IMG/VR virus record: IMGVR_UViG_3300030389_002849
Location: 1-24,735 of that record
DNA from: a virus
Length of the DNA stretch: 24,735 nt
Direction: 5' to 3' (one strand)
Part shown: positions 15,743 to 23,350 of the stretch, piece by piece
Layout: each line of letters opens with the position of its first letter
How positions within the stretch are numbered: the stretch's first letter is position 1
Program-made: the position numbers and the translations under genes
The notes under the pieces: model-generated
Seen by the model: the letters and a program-made list of their open reading frames with translations, nothing else
What the model was told of the DNA's origin: nothing
Database searches by the model: none

Positions 15743-16793
15743 TTTGTTCCCTCGCTAATTTTAGAGCTTGTTCCGCATACCTGGTTGGAGGTACGTTTAA
15801 TCGTTTCGCCACAGCGAGCTGTGACTTTGTTAGCTTCACCTTATTAGGTGAGATACTGCGCGTAGCTGGTGCAACTACGTTACTAGGTTTCTGCTGCGGT
15901 GCCGCTTCCGGTTCCGCGTTTGTTTTCCCTTCAAATTCTTCAGGGAAGAGTTGTCGAGCGCGAGAGTTAATTCTCTCGTAGTATTCGTCGGATTGGGTGT
16001 TTATACCAGCGTCCTCCAACGTCCTGTGCATACCTAAAGCCCAAGCTGTCATTTCGTGATTTTGCCCGAACCAGGCGTTGTTTTGTCGCCATGCTTCAGC
16101 TTTTTCGTCACGAAAAACTTCGCCTTCAGGTATAGGTGCCTGAGATTGAACATTATTTTCTTTAGGTTGTAAAGCCTCTTTACTTTGTTCAATAGCTTTT
16201 GGTTTAAGTGCACTAACTTTGTCTGAGCGTATCTGAGCAGTGTTCAACGCTTGTTGTGCTGTAACTATTGATTCCGTGTCACCAGACTCATACGCTTTCT
16301 TGTATTGTTCAGTGGCAAAAGCCAACTCAGACTCAACCTGCTTTTTTGCAGACTCAATTAAAGCATTATGGCTTTGGTCGGATTTAGTTTTAAGTTCTTC
16401 ATTTTCTTGAACTAACTGTTTAGCGTACTGCTCAAGAGCCTCACGCTCACGCATGACTGTTTCTTTGGCCCTACGCTCATCGTGATAAGTACGAGAAAGC
16501 GTCTTCATTCTCTCCTGTACTTTCTTACTGTACTCGGAAAGCTCTTCTTCCTGTAAATCTTGAGGCGGCAATGCCGTTTTGCCCCTATCGGCAGGGGGTG
16601 TGTCGTCCTCAATCTCGATCTCTATCTCGGCAGGGGCGGCTTTTTCGGAGGGCTTTTCTATAGTCTCACGCCCTACAGCCGCCTCTATTTCAGGCTTTTC
16701 CGGCTCTTCTTCAGGTGCCTGTACTTCTACCTCTTGAAGGTTCTCTTCTTTGTCGGGATTAGGAAATTCATACTCTACTTGTTGCATTGGCAT
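15735..16793 (-). CDS. Capsid scaffolding protein
   Basis: The 352-residue protein is highly charged. Residues 1-80 are Glu/Pro rich and disordered. Residues about 85-185 form a long coiled coil (LSEYSKKVQERMKTLSRTYH, MREREALEQYAKQLVQENEE). Linker and helical regions follow, and a basic C-terminus (LTKSQLAVAKRLNVPPTRYA) could be the helix that binds capsid subunits. Acidic disorder plus coiled coil plus C-terminal basic helix, between portal and capsid genes, is the standard scaffold arrangement. GAGGA precedes the ATG. An internal start at the third codon (MQQVEY) is also possible. Confidence 0.8.
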   Translation of the reverse strand: MPMQQVEYEFPNPDKEENLQEVEVQAPEEEPEKPEIEAAVGRETIEKPSEKAAPAEIEIEIEDDTPPADRGKTALPPQDLQEEELSEYSKKVQERMKTLSRTYHDERRAKETVMREREALEQYAKQLVQENEELKTKSDQSHNALIESAKKQVESELAFATEQYKKAYESGDTESIVTAQQALNTAQIRSDKVSALKPKAIEQSKEALQPKENNVQSQAPIPEGEVFRDEKAEAWRQNNAWFGQNHEMTAWALGMHRTLEDAGINTQSDEYYERINSRARQLFPEEFEGKTNAEPEAAPQQKPSNVVAPATRSISPNKVKLTKSQLAVAKRLNVPPTRYAEQALKLAREQNG

Positions 16794-16803
16794 AATCTAG
16801 TCC

Positions 16804-17220
16804 TCATGCGCGAGTAAGTTTACTCGTGTCTTCAATCACGGCTTCGATAGAGTCATCGTTCATCAAACGATACTCTTCTTTGCCGACCTTAAAACGCGTG
16901 CCAGTGTTAGCACGGAACATCACATAGTCTCCCTCTTTACACCAAGGGCCATCTGGAAACCGCTCTTTATCCTTATAGGCTTGATCGCCCATATCGGTTA
17001 CAACCCCTACCATAGATAAAATGTACTCTTCTCTTATAGTAGAAGCAGCTTTAGCTATGCCGCCTTCAAACGTATCTTCTACAGAAGGCAACAACACCAG
17101 CACCCTATAGCCCACGGGTTTAGGGACATGTTTATCCAGTACCACTTCAGAGGCTTGTTGATCCTCTATCTTCCGCTTACGCTTTGCTTCGAGCGCAGTC
17201 ATTTCAATCGCTTCAGTCAT
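16804..17220 (-). CDS. GroES-like co-chaperonin
   Basis: I choose the ATG at 17220 (138 residues, MTEAIEMTALEAKRKRKIED). It has GGAAG 6 bases upstream and overlaps the upstream stop in ATGACTGA; a farther in-frame start at 17247 lacks these. The fold region is PKPVGYRVLVLLPSVEDTFE, a GGI-containing loop at about residues 53-55, MVGVVTDMGDQAYKDKERFP, GPWCKEGDYVMFRANTG and RLMNDDSIEAVIED. This matches Cpn10: an N-terminal beta strand, the GGI mobile loop that docks on GroEL, a GxG(D) turn and the Y-V-x-F strand. It probably partners with host GroEL in capsid folding, as T4 gp31 does. Confidence 0.78.
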   Translation of the reverse strand: MTEAIEMTALEAKRKRKIEDQQASEVVLDKHVPKPVGYRVLVLLPSVEDTFEGGIAKAASTIREEYILSMVGVVTDMGDQAYKDKERFPDGPWCKEGDYVMFRANTGTRFKVGKEEYRLMNDDSIEAVIEDTSKLTRA

Positions 17221-17410
17221 CTGAGTCTTCCATATAGTTACGCGCAAGGTCTTCGATCTCTCGGCGTGCGGCAGCTAGACCTCGTATCACTCCGCACGAC
17301 TCCTTGTATTCGGGAAAGTCTTTAGCTCCCCCGCTTGAAAGGAATTCTTCTTGTTGCGCTTGCATCTCTGCAAGTTTGTTGTTCAACACGTCAAAGACGG
17401 TTTGTGCCAT
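17213..17410 (-). CDS. Small acidic helical phage protein
   Basis: The 65-residue product is mostly helical: VFDVLNNKLAEMQAQQEEFL, then GGAKDFPEYKESCGVIRGLA and REIEDLARNYMEDSDD. I recall similar proteins, with the KDFxEYKExCGVIRGL block, between the portal and assembly genes of environmental phages. It lies 3 bases after the portal stop and overlaps the co-chaperonin start. A head-assembly accessory role is possible. No further motif is visible. Confidence 0.68.
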   Translation of the reverse strand: MAQTVFDVLNNKLAEMQAQQEEFLSSGGAKDFPEYKESCGVIRGLAAARREIEDLARNYMEDSDD

Positions 17411-17413
17411 TTA

Positions 17414-19786
17414 TCACTGTCTCCTGGGAGGCGTTTGCTGGGATTTAGCTAAATCTAATATGGCTTTAGCCTCATCCAAGTCCTGTTTAGCATTAGCCTG
17501 TTCTACCTGTCCCGCTACCCTAGTGGCTTCTATAGCAGCCATACGCTCTGCTTTTTCTTTATCCAGCTTCAAACGTGCCGCATCCATCGCCGCTTCTGCC
17601 TGATCCTTGGCCGCTTTCCGCTGCTGTTCTTGCGCTTTAAGCTGTAGTTCTGCCTGCTGCATCTGGAACGCAGGGTCTTGCGCTTGTTGCTGTGCAGCCG
17701 CTTGCGCTGCCTGCTGTTGTTTCTGCTGTGCCAACTGCGGCCCGGCTTTAGCCATACTTTGAGATAACAGTTTTTCTATCTCCTCAGGGAGCTGTTCTTC
17801 AAACTCAGGTAGCTCAACACCTAGTTTAGCGGCCATCTCCTCTCTATATAGATACGCCATATGCTCCGCAATGTGCGCCTGTAATGCAGCTATCACCTGT
17901 TGCGCCGCTCTGCTTTGCCCTACAAAAGCCATAATCTGTGGGTCTTGTAAGAATGCCTGGTGTACCGCTATATGTGCCCTATGGTCTTGATAAGCAAAAA
18001 CTTTTATAGGTTTACCCATTAGTACGGCCATATTCTCGCTAACTGGATCAGCCGGAGTTATGTCATCTTTAGTGGGTACGAGCTTATCGGCATCTTTAAT
18101 GCCCAAGACTTCAATCATCTGTCGGTGTAACTGCGGTAGGTCGTATATCTGAGGTGCGCCCTGTGCCATTTGTAGCACTGCTTGATATTGTACAACCCGC
18201 TGCGCCATCGTACTGCTGTTAGGATCACTGACCGGAATGACCTCTACCATGCTGTAATCTGCCTTGCGTGCTCTAGGCGCAGCGCGATCTGGCAAGTACA
18301 TATATTCTTCAGGGGCGTACTCCCCGATAATAGCCCTAAGCAGTTTAAACTCCTGCTTCATAGCGTAATGGACACGAGCCTGAACCGCCGCCATAGGCTT
18401 GAGAGTGCGCTCTAGTAAAGCGAGTGTAGTACCGACAGGCGCGTTGGCGCTCATATCGGAGATGTTCATATCACTGATCGCCCCCAAACGCCGCCCTTCT
18501 TCGGTGATCTGCTTCAATAATGCAAGAAGTGTCTGACTAGGCTCAGTGTAGGGGAGCGTCATTATATTGTCGCGGATAGACCCAGACGGGACATCCACGT
18601 CACGAAACTCGCCGGGGCCAATAGGAGTATCGTCCCCCTTGACTCTCAGACCACGAGACTTCAACCCTCCAGGTAAGTTAGCCAGTGTACCTGCGTCAAC
18701 TAACTGACGGATGATCGATGTGCCTGCTTTAGCATATCCACCAATAATGTGAATTAAACCAAGACCATAGAAGCCAAAACCAGGGACGTATGCGTAATGA
18801 ACAAAATGTTGACGCTTGAGCGTCAAAGGATCGTCAGGATTCCAGTTACGACGAATAGATAAAACCTTGCCGGAGCCTTGCTCAATGGTAACTACATAAG
18901 GTTTTGCTATCTGTAAGTCCCCACCTTCCTGATCTACTTCGTCTATAATCAGGTCTGCGTGGACTTCTAAGACCGTATAACGGTCGTCAGCGTTGAGGGT
19001 GTACCCCCCTTCCTCTGCTTTTTTCTCTTCTATATCGGTGTGGTAGGAAAGAGGCTCGCCTAACTCCTCTTCTATATAGAAACCAGCAGCCTGCAACTTG
19101 ACTAATTCGTTCTTGGTTTTACGCATCACATGCGTGACACGCTCCGCAGTCTCTATGTTAGACGCGCCGTAAGGGACAATGACATCCTCCGCTGGGATGT
19201 ACATAGCTACCTGTCTACCAAGATTAGGGTCGAAATAGACCTTTTTAAAAGCTGACCCTGCAAGACCAAGAGAATAGAGTAACCGTTCATGTTCGGGACG
19301 ATACTCAACCATGACATCCGTTAACTCATAGTTCATATCCGTCCGAACCCGAAGGGCAGCATCTTCTTTCTCTTTGGTTACTTCTCCTAGTATCTTGGTC
19401 TTGACAGGGCCAGCGGCAGGGAAAGTTTCACTCATTGCCTCCGCTTGGAAACGGATGGCTGCTTCAGCTAATACGTTAGAATATACACCGCAGGCATCTT
19501 CCCAGGGTTCAACGCGCTCTTCATATTTGAAGCCGAGCACATCCAGCCCCTTTACAAACGAATCTGCCCATTCTTTTCTGCTGGATGTGTCGGCCTCGAC
19601 ATAACCTATAAGCTCTGACGCTATCTCTGTCAAGGTGCCTTCATTCAGGTACTCCGCAAGATTTGCGTCAAACGGCGCACCTATAGTCTCTTCAAGCCCC
19701 TGCTCGGGCACTAAAGTAATCTCAACGCTACCATCGTCCATTGTCACCATGTCAGGGTTGACAATGCCAAGTTCTAATTCTGCCAT
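17414..19786 (-). CDS. Portal protein
   Basis: The 790-residue protein contains PWEDACGVYSNVLAEAAIRF and AMSETFPAAGPVKTKILGE near residues 94-135, and the segments YSLGLAGSAFKKVYFDPNLG and GFGFYGLGLIHIIGGYAKAG. These are typical of large portal proteins of short-tailed phages. About 115 C-terminal residues are Gln/Ala/Lys rich and helical (QLAQQKQQQAAQAAAQQQAQ), probably a coiled-coil barrel projecting into the capsid as in P22. The ATG shares a base with the terL stop (TAATG). Twelve copies would form the DNA entry vertex and bind the terminase. Confidence 0.88.
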   Translation of the reverse strand: MAELELGIVNPDMVTMDDGSVEITLVPEQGLEETIGAPFDANLAEYLNEGTLTEIASELIGYVEADTSSRKEWADSFVKGLDVLGFKYEERVEPWEDACGVYSNVLAEAAIRFQAEAMSETFPAAGPVKTKILGEVTKEKEDAALRVRTDMNYELTDVMVEYRPEHERLLYSLGLAGSAFKKVYFDPNLGRQVAMYIPAEDVIVPYGASNIETAERVTHVMRKTKNELVKLQAAGFYIEEELGEPLSYHTDIEEKKAEEGGYTLNADDRYTVLEVHADLIIDEVDQEGGDLQIAKPYVVTIEQGSGKVLSIRRNWNPDDPLTLKRQHFVHYAYVPGFGFYGLGLIHIIGGYAKAGTSIIRQLVDAGTLANLPGGLKSRGLRVKGDDTPIGPGEFRDVDVPSGSIRDNIMTLPYTEPSQTLLALLKQITEEGRRLGAISDMNISDMSANAPVGTTLALLERTLKPMAAVQARVHYAMKQEFKLLRAIIGEYAPEEYMYLPDRAAPRARKADYSMVEVIPVSDPNSSTMAQRVVQYQAVLQMAQGAPQIYDLPQLHRQMIEVLGIKDADKLVPTKDDITPADPVSENMAVLMGKPIKVFAYQDHRAHIAVHQAFLQDPQIMAFVGQSRAAQQVIAALQAHIAEHMAYLYREEMAAKLGVELPEFEEQLPEEIEKLLSQSMAKAGPQLAQQKQQQAAQAAAQQQAQDPAFQMQQAELQLKAQEQQRKAAKDQAEAAMDAARLKLDKEKAERMAAIEATRVAGQVEQANAKQDLDEAKAILDLAKSQQTPPRRQ

Positions 19787-21321
19787 TAGTAGTACCCGCC
19801 TTTACGTTGCTTGAAGTATTGCACTTCGTCTTCTTCATCCGAAGGCAATCTTACGAACCCGCCCTTCCTGTATCTCATCAATGCCAGCGATACAGAGTCC
19901 ACATAGTCATCATGCTCCCCCGCCGGGAACGCCGCAACCTCGTCAATCACCGCTTCTGCCCAGCTAGTGTTGGGTGCCCAGACCATACCAGAAGCAAACA
20001 AGTCAGATACCGCGTTTAATCGCGTAATCTTGTCGTTGCCTTTAGTCGGAGTAAACTCCTGCACTGGTATACCCATAGCCCGCATCTCGTATATCAGCGG
20101 TGCGCCCGATGCTTTCTTCTCTACAATGAGTGTATCGGGTTGCCACTCATCATATTCTTCGACCGCTACGCGTTTCAGCGTAGGAAACTCCATCCTATCT
20201 CTAAATGCGTTGAGGAGTATGATGTTTGCCTGCTCCACACCGTCTTCATCCGGTGTATAGAACACTCCCCACGTTGTACAGGCCGAATAATCCGCCCGAT
20301 TTGTCTTTTCAAACGCCGTATCCCACGCCATTAGTAGGAAATCACACGGCGGAGGCCGTTCTTCTTCCCATGTACGCCACCATTCGCGCTTTACGATAGC
20401 TGATGTCTCTGCGGTTGGCTCTTGTTGGTACTGAGCCATCCATTTTGCGTTGGGAAGTTCCTCTTTTAGCGCCCCAAGCTCGTCTTTTGACCAAAATTCC
20501 GGCCATAAAGGGTTGCCAGACGGCATAATAGCCGGAAATTCAATGACTTCCCACTCATCACCACCTCTTTGGGCGCTGGCTTTGAGCACTTTTGCCGTTA
20601 AATCGCGCAAACTCCAACGAGTCATCACAATAACGATGGCTCCGCCAGGTTGTAAACGCTGCCGAGGCCCGGATGTGTACCATTCGTAGGTCTTATCGTA
20701 GATATCCGGGTTTATTTCAGCTAATGCGGCCTCCTGTTCCGAGTGCGGATCGTCAATAATGAGCAAATCCGCGCCCTTTCCAGTAACCGCACCCCCGACA
20801 CCTATCGCAAAGTAGTCTCCACCCTTACTTGTGTTCCATCTTCCTGCCGCTTTACTGTCCGAAGACAGGTGTAGGTCAGGAAATATCTCATGGTACTCGT
20901 CTTTATCTACTAAATTTCTTACTTTTCTGCCAAAACCAACCGCAAGTTCTGCGGTGTGGGACGTTTGGATAACCTTTTTGTGAGGAAATTGTCCCAAAAA
21001 CCAAGCAGGAAGTAGATAACTGGCAAATTCAGACTTAGTATGACGAGGGGGCATATTAACAATAAGCCGTTTACACTCGCCCCGAGCCACTCGTTCAAAT
21101 GCTTCAGCCATCCTCGCATGGTGTCGCCCACTAATAAACGTAGGCCACATCTGTTTAGTAAAATCTATAAATCTAGTTTGAGCTTTGCGCTGTTTTCTAA
21201 GTTTTTCCAGAACTTTTAATTCTGCCAGGAGCTTCTCCTGCTCTACCTGCGAAAGCAGGGGTAACACCTTCGGTATATCTTTTAACGTGATATTGTCAAA
21301 GGGCGATGTCGGAGTCGTCAT
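19786..21321 (-). CDS. terL: Terminase large subunit (ATPase and nuclease)
   Basis: This 511-residue motor protein packages DNA into proheads. Walker A is about residues 90-98 (MPPRHTKSE) and Walker B about 185-192 (DLLIIDDP). A coupling motif MTRWSLRDL is near 233. The RNase H-like nuclease residues are visible as Asp334 (MAWDTAF), Glu401 (LIVEKKASG) and the Asp471/Asp472 pair (GEHDDYVDS). All catalytic positions appear intact. The start overlaps the small subunit gene by 26 bases. The protein acts at the portal with the preceding terS-like product. Confidence 0.92.
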   Translation of the reverse strand: MTTPTSPFDNITLKDIPKVLPLLSQVEQEKLLAELKVLEKLRKQRKAQTRFIDFTKQMWPTFISGRHHARMAEAFERVARGECKRLIVNMPPRHTKSEFASYLLPAWFLGQFPHKKVIQTSHTAELAVGFGRKVRNLVDKDEYHEIFPDLHLSSDSKAAGRWNTSKGGDYFAIGVGGAVTGKGADLLIIDDPHSEQEAALAEINPDIYDKTYEWYTSGPRQRLQPGGAIVIVMTRWSLRDLTAKVLKASAQRGGDEWEVIEFPAIMPSGNPLWPEFWSKDELGALKEELPNAKWMAQYQQEPTAETSAIVKREWWRTWEEERPPPCDFLLMAWDTAFEKTNRADYSACTTWGVFYTPDEDGVEQANIILLNAFRDRMEFPTLKRVAVEEYDEWQPDTLIVEKKASGAPLIYEMRAMGIPVQEFTPTKGNDKITRLNAVSDLFASGMVWAPNTSWAEAVIDEVAAFPAGEHDDYVDSVSLALMRYRKGGFVRLPSDEEDEVQYFKQRKGGYY

Positions 21322-21907
21322 CCTTTTCGTCCAAAGTTAACACGCCGAGCATTTCGTCCAAATCTTCGTCTGTAGTCGCTGCCCCCAGAGGCACTTCGTC
21401 CACCACTGTGGCGTTAAGCAGGTTCTTGACTCGCTCTTTTATCGCAGCTTCCAAATCCTCTGGACTCTTGTAGTTAATAGTGACTTCACTGCGCTCGGTG
21501 AATATACCGATATCACTGTGTTTACCCAGTAGCTCAAGTGCTTTTAACTCGTACCTTGGGTCTCCGCAGTCTGCTATCTCCATCAACTTGTGAGTTATAG
21601 CTGCTCTGGCCTGGGCCGCGTCCATAGCTAGCTGCGAGCCATATGTGCGCAAGAAAGCTGCGGCTGCAAAGGCGGTGGTCTGATTGGTGAGGTTGTTGGG
21701 CTTCTTGGCTTCAGCAACTGCTTTCAGCAACTCCTTCTCACGCTCAATGTCACCTTCGGTAACATCTAAAGCTGCGCCCAGAGATTCTTGTAGTTCCGCT
21801 GTGTTACCGGCTACTGCCATCTCTTCAAGCAGAGTCGCAGGTTTCTCCTCCGACAGGTCGTAAGGAATCGGGTGATCCTTGGTGGGTTCCACTTGAACAA
21901 CGGCCAT
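21296..21907 (-). CDS. Terminase small subunit-like protein
   Basis: The 203-residue protein precedes terL and overlaps it by 26 bases, the usual terS position. Segments AARAAITHKLMEIADCGDPR-like (residues about 103-121), YELKALELLGKHSDIGIFTE and SPEDLEAAIKERVKNLLN resemble small terminase proteins of environmental phages, including the GKxxDxxxFxE pattern. The N-terminus is acidic. There is no obvious helix-turn-helix by eye, and the start at 21907 has only a weak ribosome-binding site. It would recognise the packaging site and load TerL. It is the first gene of the leftward transcript. Confidence 0.7.
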   Translation of the reverse strand: MAVVQVEPTKDHPIPYDLSEEKPATLLEEMAVAGNTAELQESLGAALDVTEGDIEREKELLKAVAEAKKPNNLTNQTTAFAAAAFLRTYGSQLAMDAAQARAAITHKLMEIADCGDPRYELKALELLGKHSDIGIFTERSEVTINYKSPEDLEAAIKERVKNLLNATVVDEVPLGAATTDEDLDEMLGVLTLDEKDDDSDIAL

Positions 21908-22022
21908 ACGCAGGTATCCGGAATACCAGTTTTTGCGAAGTCTAACATATAGTTACGTAATGACAACATACGCATGGTGCCGCAAATAATTATTTCCGTC
22001 ACCACCTTACGGGACTCCTGAC

Positions 22023-22091
22023 GGGGGGTGTTTCCTGTATTGAGGGGGGTGGGGTGCGACCTGGACGGGTATAAACAAAAGGGGGTGGGGG
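22023..22091 (+). other. G-tract cluster in the leader of the leftward transcript
   Basis: Runs of six, six, four, three, five and five G residues occur on the plus strand at 22023, 22044, 22051, 22067, 22081 and 22087. Four or more tracts of at least three G can form a G-quadruplex. The leftward RNA carries the C-rich complement. No function is known. Confidence 0.5.
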
Positions 22092-22106
22092 TAAGTCATT
22101 GATTTT

Positions 22107-22134
22107 ATTAGAGTTTAGCATTTGAGTTTGTCAA
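22107..22134 (-). promoter_or_regulatory. Leftward sigma70-type promoter for the packaging/structural operon
   Basis: On the minus strand a perfect -35 TTGACA (22134-22129) is followed after 16 bases by TCTAAT (22112-22107), one base from TATAAT. An alternative -10 TAATAA lies 18 bases away. Transcription would start near 22100, leaving an untranslated leader of about 190 bases before the terS-like gene. Confidence 0.6.
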
Positions 22135-22227
22135 GTTGGTATATTGATTGTGCATATTATTATGTATATAGCGCCGCAGGCGACTTCCGGATAGTGGGGA
22201 TAGGGGGTGCGGTAGGGGGCCGATTCC

Positions 22228-22258
22228 TTGCATATACTAGAATAGGGGGTAGTATATA
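22228..22258 (+). promoter_or_regulatory. Weak rightward promoter candidate for the 262-aa gene
   Basis: TTGCAT and TATATA are separated by 19 bases, longer than ideal. The palindrome begins 30 bases after the -10, similar to the 38 bases seen at the stronger promoter at 23688-23716. A second candidate, TTGATT and TATAGC, is at 22144-22172. Confidence 0.3.
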
Positions 22259-22287
22259 ACCAAGTCGAGCAATTACTGCTCTGGCCC

Positions 22288-22308
22288 AAGGTACGGAATC
22301 CGTACCTT
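22288..22308. promoter_or_regulatory. Palindrome copy 1 (upstream of the 262-aa gene)
   Basis: A perfect 10-1-10 inverted repeat has the core GGTACGGAATCCGTACC and AA/TT flanks, with A at the centre. It lies 30 bases before the ATG at 22338, between the candidate promoter and the ribosome-binding site. It could be an operator for a dimeric regulator or an mRNA hairpin. Confidence 0.8.
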
Positions 22309-22337
22309 TCCTATTAATATTTTTTGGAGTTATAAAG

Positions 22338-23126
22338 ATGACTACAATCGTAAGTGAATTACGCGATGACCTACAGAATGCTGTGCATGCCGCTATCGAG
22401 GCTAAGTCGGAAGAGGATAGAGCCACCACCGAGGCTGAGAAGCTGGCGGCCGAGGCCGGCTCTAGGTTTCAGGATGCGGCCGATATCATTACCGATATCG
22501 CCCCAGCGTTTCCATTAGTGAGCGCCAAGGCGACTCTTGGTGGTATTGGCAAATTCCTCGAGAATTACGGCGGTAACGTGCTCTGGCCTACCGTTGACGA
22601 GGCTATGCTAGCGTATACCGCAGCTCTCGATATGAATAAAACCTTGAAGCAAATCCACGAGGATAATGACGAGCCTTGTGGCGAGTATAAAACCTTCAAG
22701 CTGCGTTTCACGGAGTGTATGCCTACTTACGCAGGGCGTAGCAATTTCAAGGCGGCCGCTAAAGAACGCGCTATTGAGATGGGTCTGGATCAGCCGGGCA
22801 GTATTATCAATCCTTGCTTTGATCCAGTCGAAATTGCGAAAGCTGAGGTCAGAGAGGCCAAGGCAGCTGAGGCCAGGGCAGCGCGAGATGAGTACAAAGA
22901 TAAGGCTATCGGTGGTCAGATCAGGGCTGATCTGCGAGCTGTGCTCAATCGCGTCACTGCCTACCTGCCTACGCTGAGAGATGCGGCCGGTATTGCTGAA
23001 ATTCCGCTTGATCCTGAGCATGAAAAGCAGATCAATCTTATGAAAACTCGACTGGCTAATGCAGTCGAAACGATGGAATCACAGTCTATCTGGGCTGACG
23101 ATTTCTCAGATTACAAGTGTAAGTAA
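22338..23126 (+). CDS. Protein of unknown function, 262 aa
   Basis: I do not recognise this protein. It begins MTTIVSELRDDLQNAVHAAI, has Ala/Glu-rich helices (residues about 10-45), then a more hydrophobic segment (ITDIAPAFPLVSAKATLGGI) and a central region with Cys residues (EPCGEY, TECMPTYAGR, NPCFDP). A charged probable coiled coil (AKAEVREAKAAEARAARDEY) and a helical C-terminus follow. No signal peptide or membrane span is visible. TGGAG lies 8 bases before the ATG. The gene stands alone between two palindrome copies and has its own terminator, and it looks more GC-rich than its surroundings. It may be a separately regulated early gene or an inserted cassette. Confidence 0.8.
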   Translation: MTTIVSELRDDLQNAVHAAIEAKSEEDRATTEAEKLAAEAGSRFQDAADIITDIAPAFPLVSAKATLGGIGKFLENYGGNVLWPTVDEAMLAYTAALDMNKTLKQIHEDNDEPCGEYKTFKLRFTECMPTYAGRSNFKAAAKERAIEMGLDQPGSIINPCFDPVEIAKAEVREAKAAEARAARDEYKDKAIGGQIRADLRAVLNRVTAYLPTLRDAAGIAEIPLDPEHEKQINLMKTRLANAVETMESQSIWADDFSDYKCK

Positions 23127-23134
23127 TCTATCTG

Positions 23135-23159
23135 GCAAGGTACGGAATCCGTACCTTGC
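23135..23159. promoter_or_regulatory. Palindrome copy 2 (after the 262-aa gene)
   Basis: This is the longest copy, a perfect 12-1-12 inverted repeat around the GGTACGGAATCCGTACC core with GCAA/TTGC flanks. It starts 9 bases after the stop and lacks a T tract, so it is not itself a rho-independent terminator. Like copy 1 it has A at the centre and a TCTGGC stretch just upstream. Confidence 0.8.
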
Positions 23160-23169
23160 TTTCTTCAAC

Positions 23170-23202
23170 CGGCTCGGGCCTCACGGCTCGGGCCGTTTTT
23201 TT
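23170..23202 (+). terminator. Rho-independent terminator of the 262-aa gene
   Basis: Bases 23170-23195 fold into an 11-bp stem (including two G-U pairs in RNA) closed by a UCAC tetraloop, followed by seven T residues. The stem arises from a near direct repeat of CGGCTCGGGCC. It would end rightward transcription and isolate the gene from the operon beginning at 23784. Confidence 0.85.
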
Positions 23203-23215
23203 GTGCCCAAAAAAA

Positions 23216-23321
23216 GTGATAGTTCCGGAAGTTCCTGGCCCAAACGATGATAGTTGCGGTGGAGTTCCTGCGCCATACGCCTATTAGAGAACATGATAGT
23301 TGCAGTGGAGCGACCGCGCCA
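23216..23321 (+). repeat. Three imperfect ~29-bp direct repeats
   Basis: Units start at 23216, 23247 and 23293. Each begins (A/G)TGATAGTT and ends with a C/G-rich part finishing CCA. Units 2 and 3 share ATGATAGTTGC, GTGGAG and GCGCCA. The spacings (31 and 46 bases) are unequal. They lie between the terminator and palindrome copy 3. Confidence 0.7.
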
Positions 23322-23325
23322 TGCA

Positions 23326-23350
23326 ACAAAGTACGGATTCCGTACCTTGT
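23326..23350. promoter_or_regulatory. Palindrome copy 3 (inside the gene-free stretch)
   Basis: This 25-base inverted repeat has one mismatched pair, with core GTACGGATTCCGTAC and outer ACAA/TTGT flanks. The centre base is T, so it is in the opposite orientation to copies 1 and 2. It overlaps by two bases the first GTACCACAATGTTAT element. Confidence 0.75.

Larger units (their letters stand above)
21908..22337. other. Divergent regulatory region between leftward late genes and rightward genes
   Basis: I see no convincing gene in these 430 bases. They hold a good leftward promoter (22107-22134) and a weaker rightward promoter candidate (22228-22258). There are several G tracts at 22023-22091 and 22196-22249, and one copy of the palindrome (22288-22308). 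Because the region lies just before the terS-like gene, it may also contain the packaging recognition site, which I cannot identify. Confidence 0.65.

Noticed and set aside
22160-22429. Minus-strand frame of 89 codons spanning the start of the 262-aa gene
   Set aside because: It is antisense to the gene start and to promoter and palindrome signals; no start signal.
23135-23159. Palindrome copy 2 as a rho-independent terminator
   Set aside because: No T tract follows; a much better terminator lies 11 bases downstream at 23170-23202.
23216-23321. CRISPR-like repeats
   Set aside because: Only three diverged units with unequal spacing, no spacer-like sequences and no cas genes.
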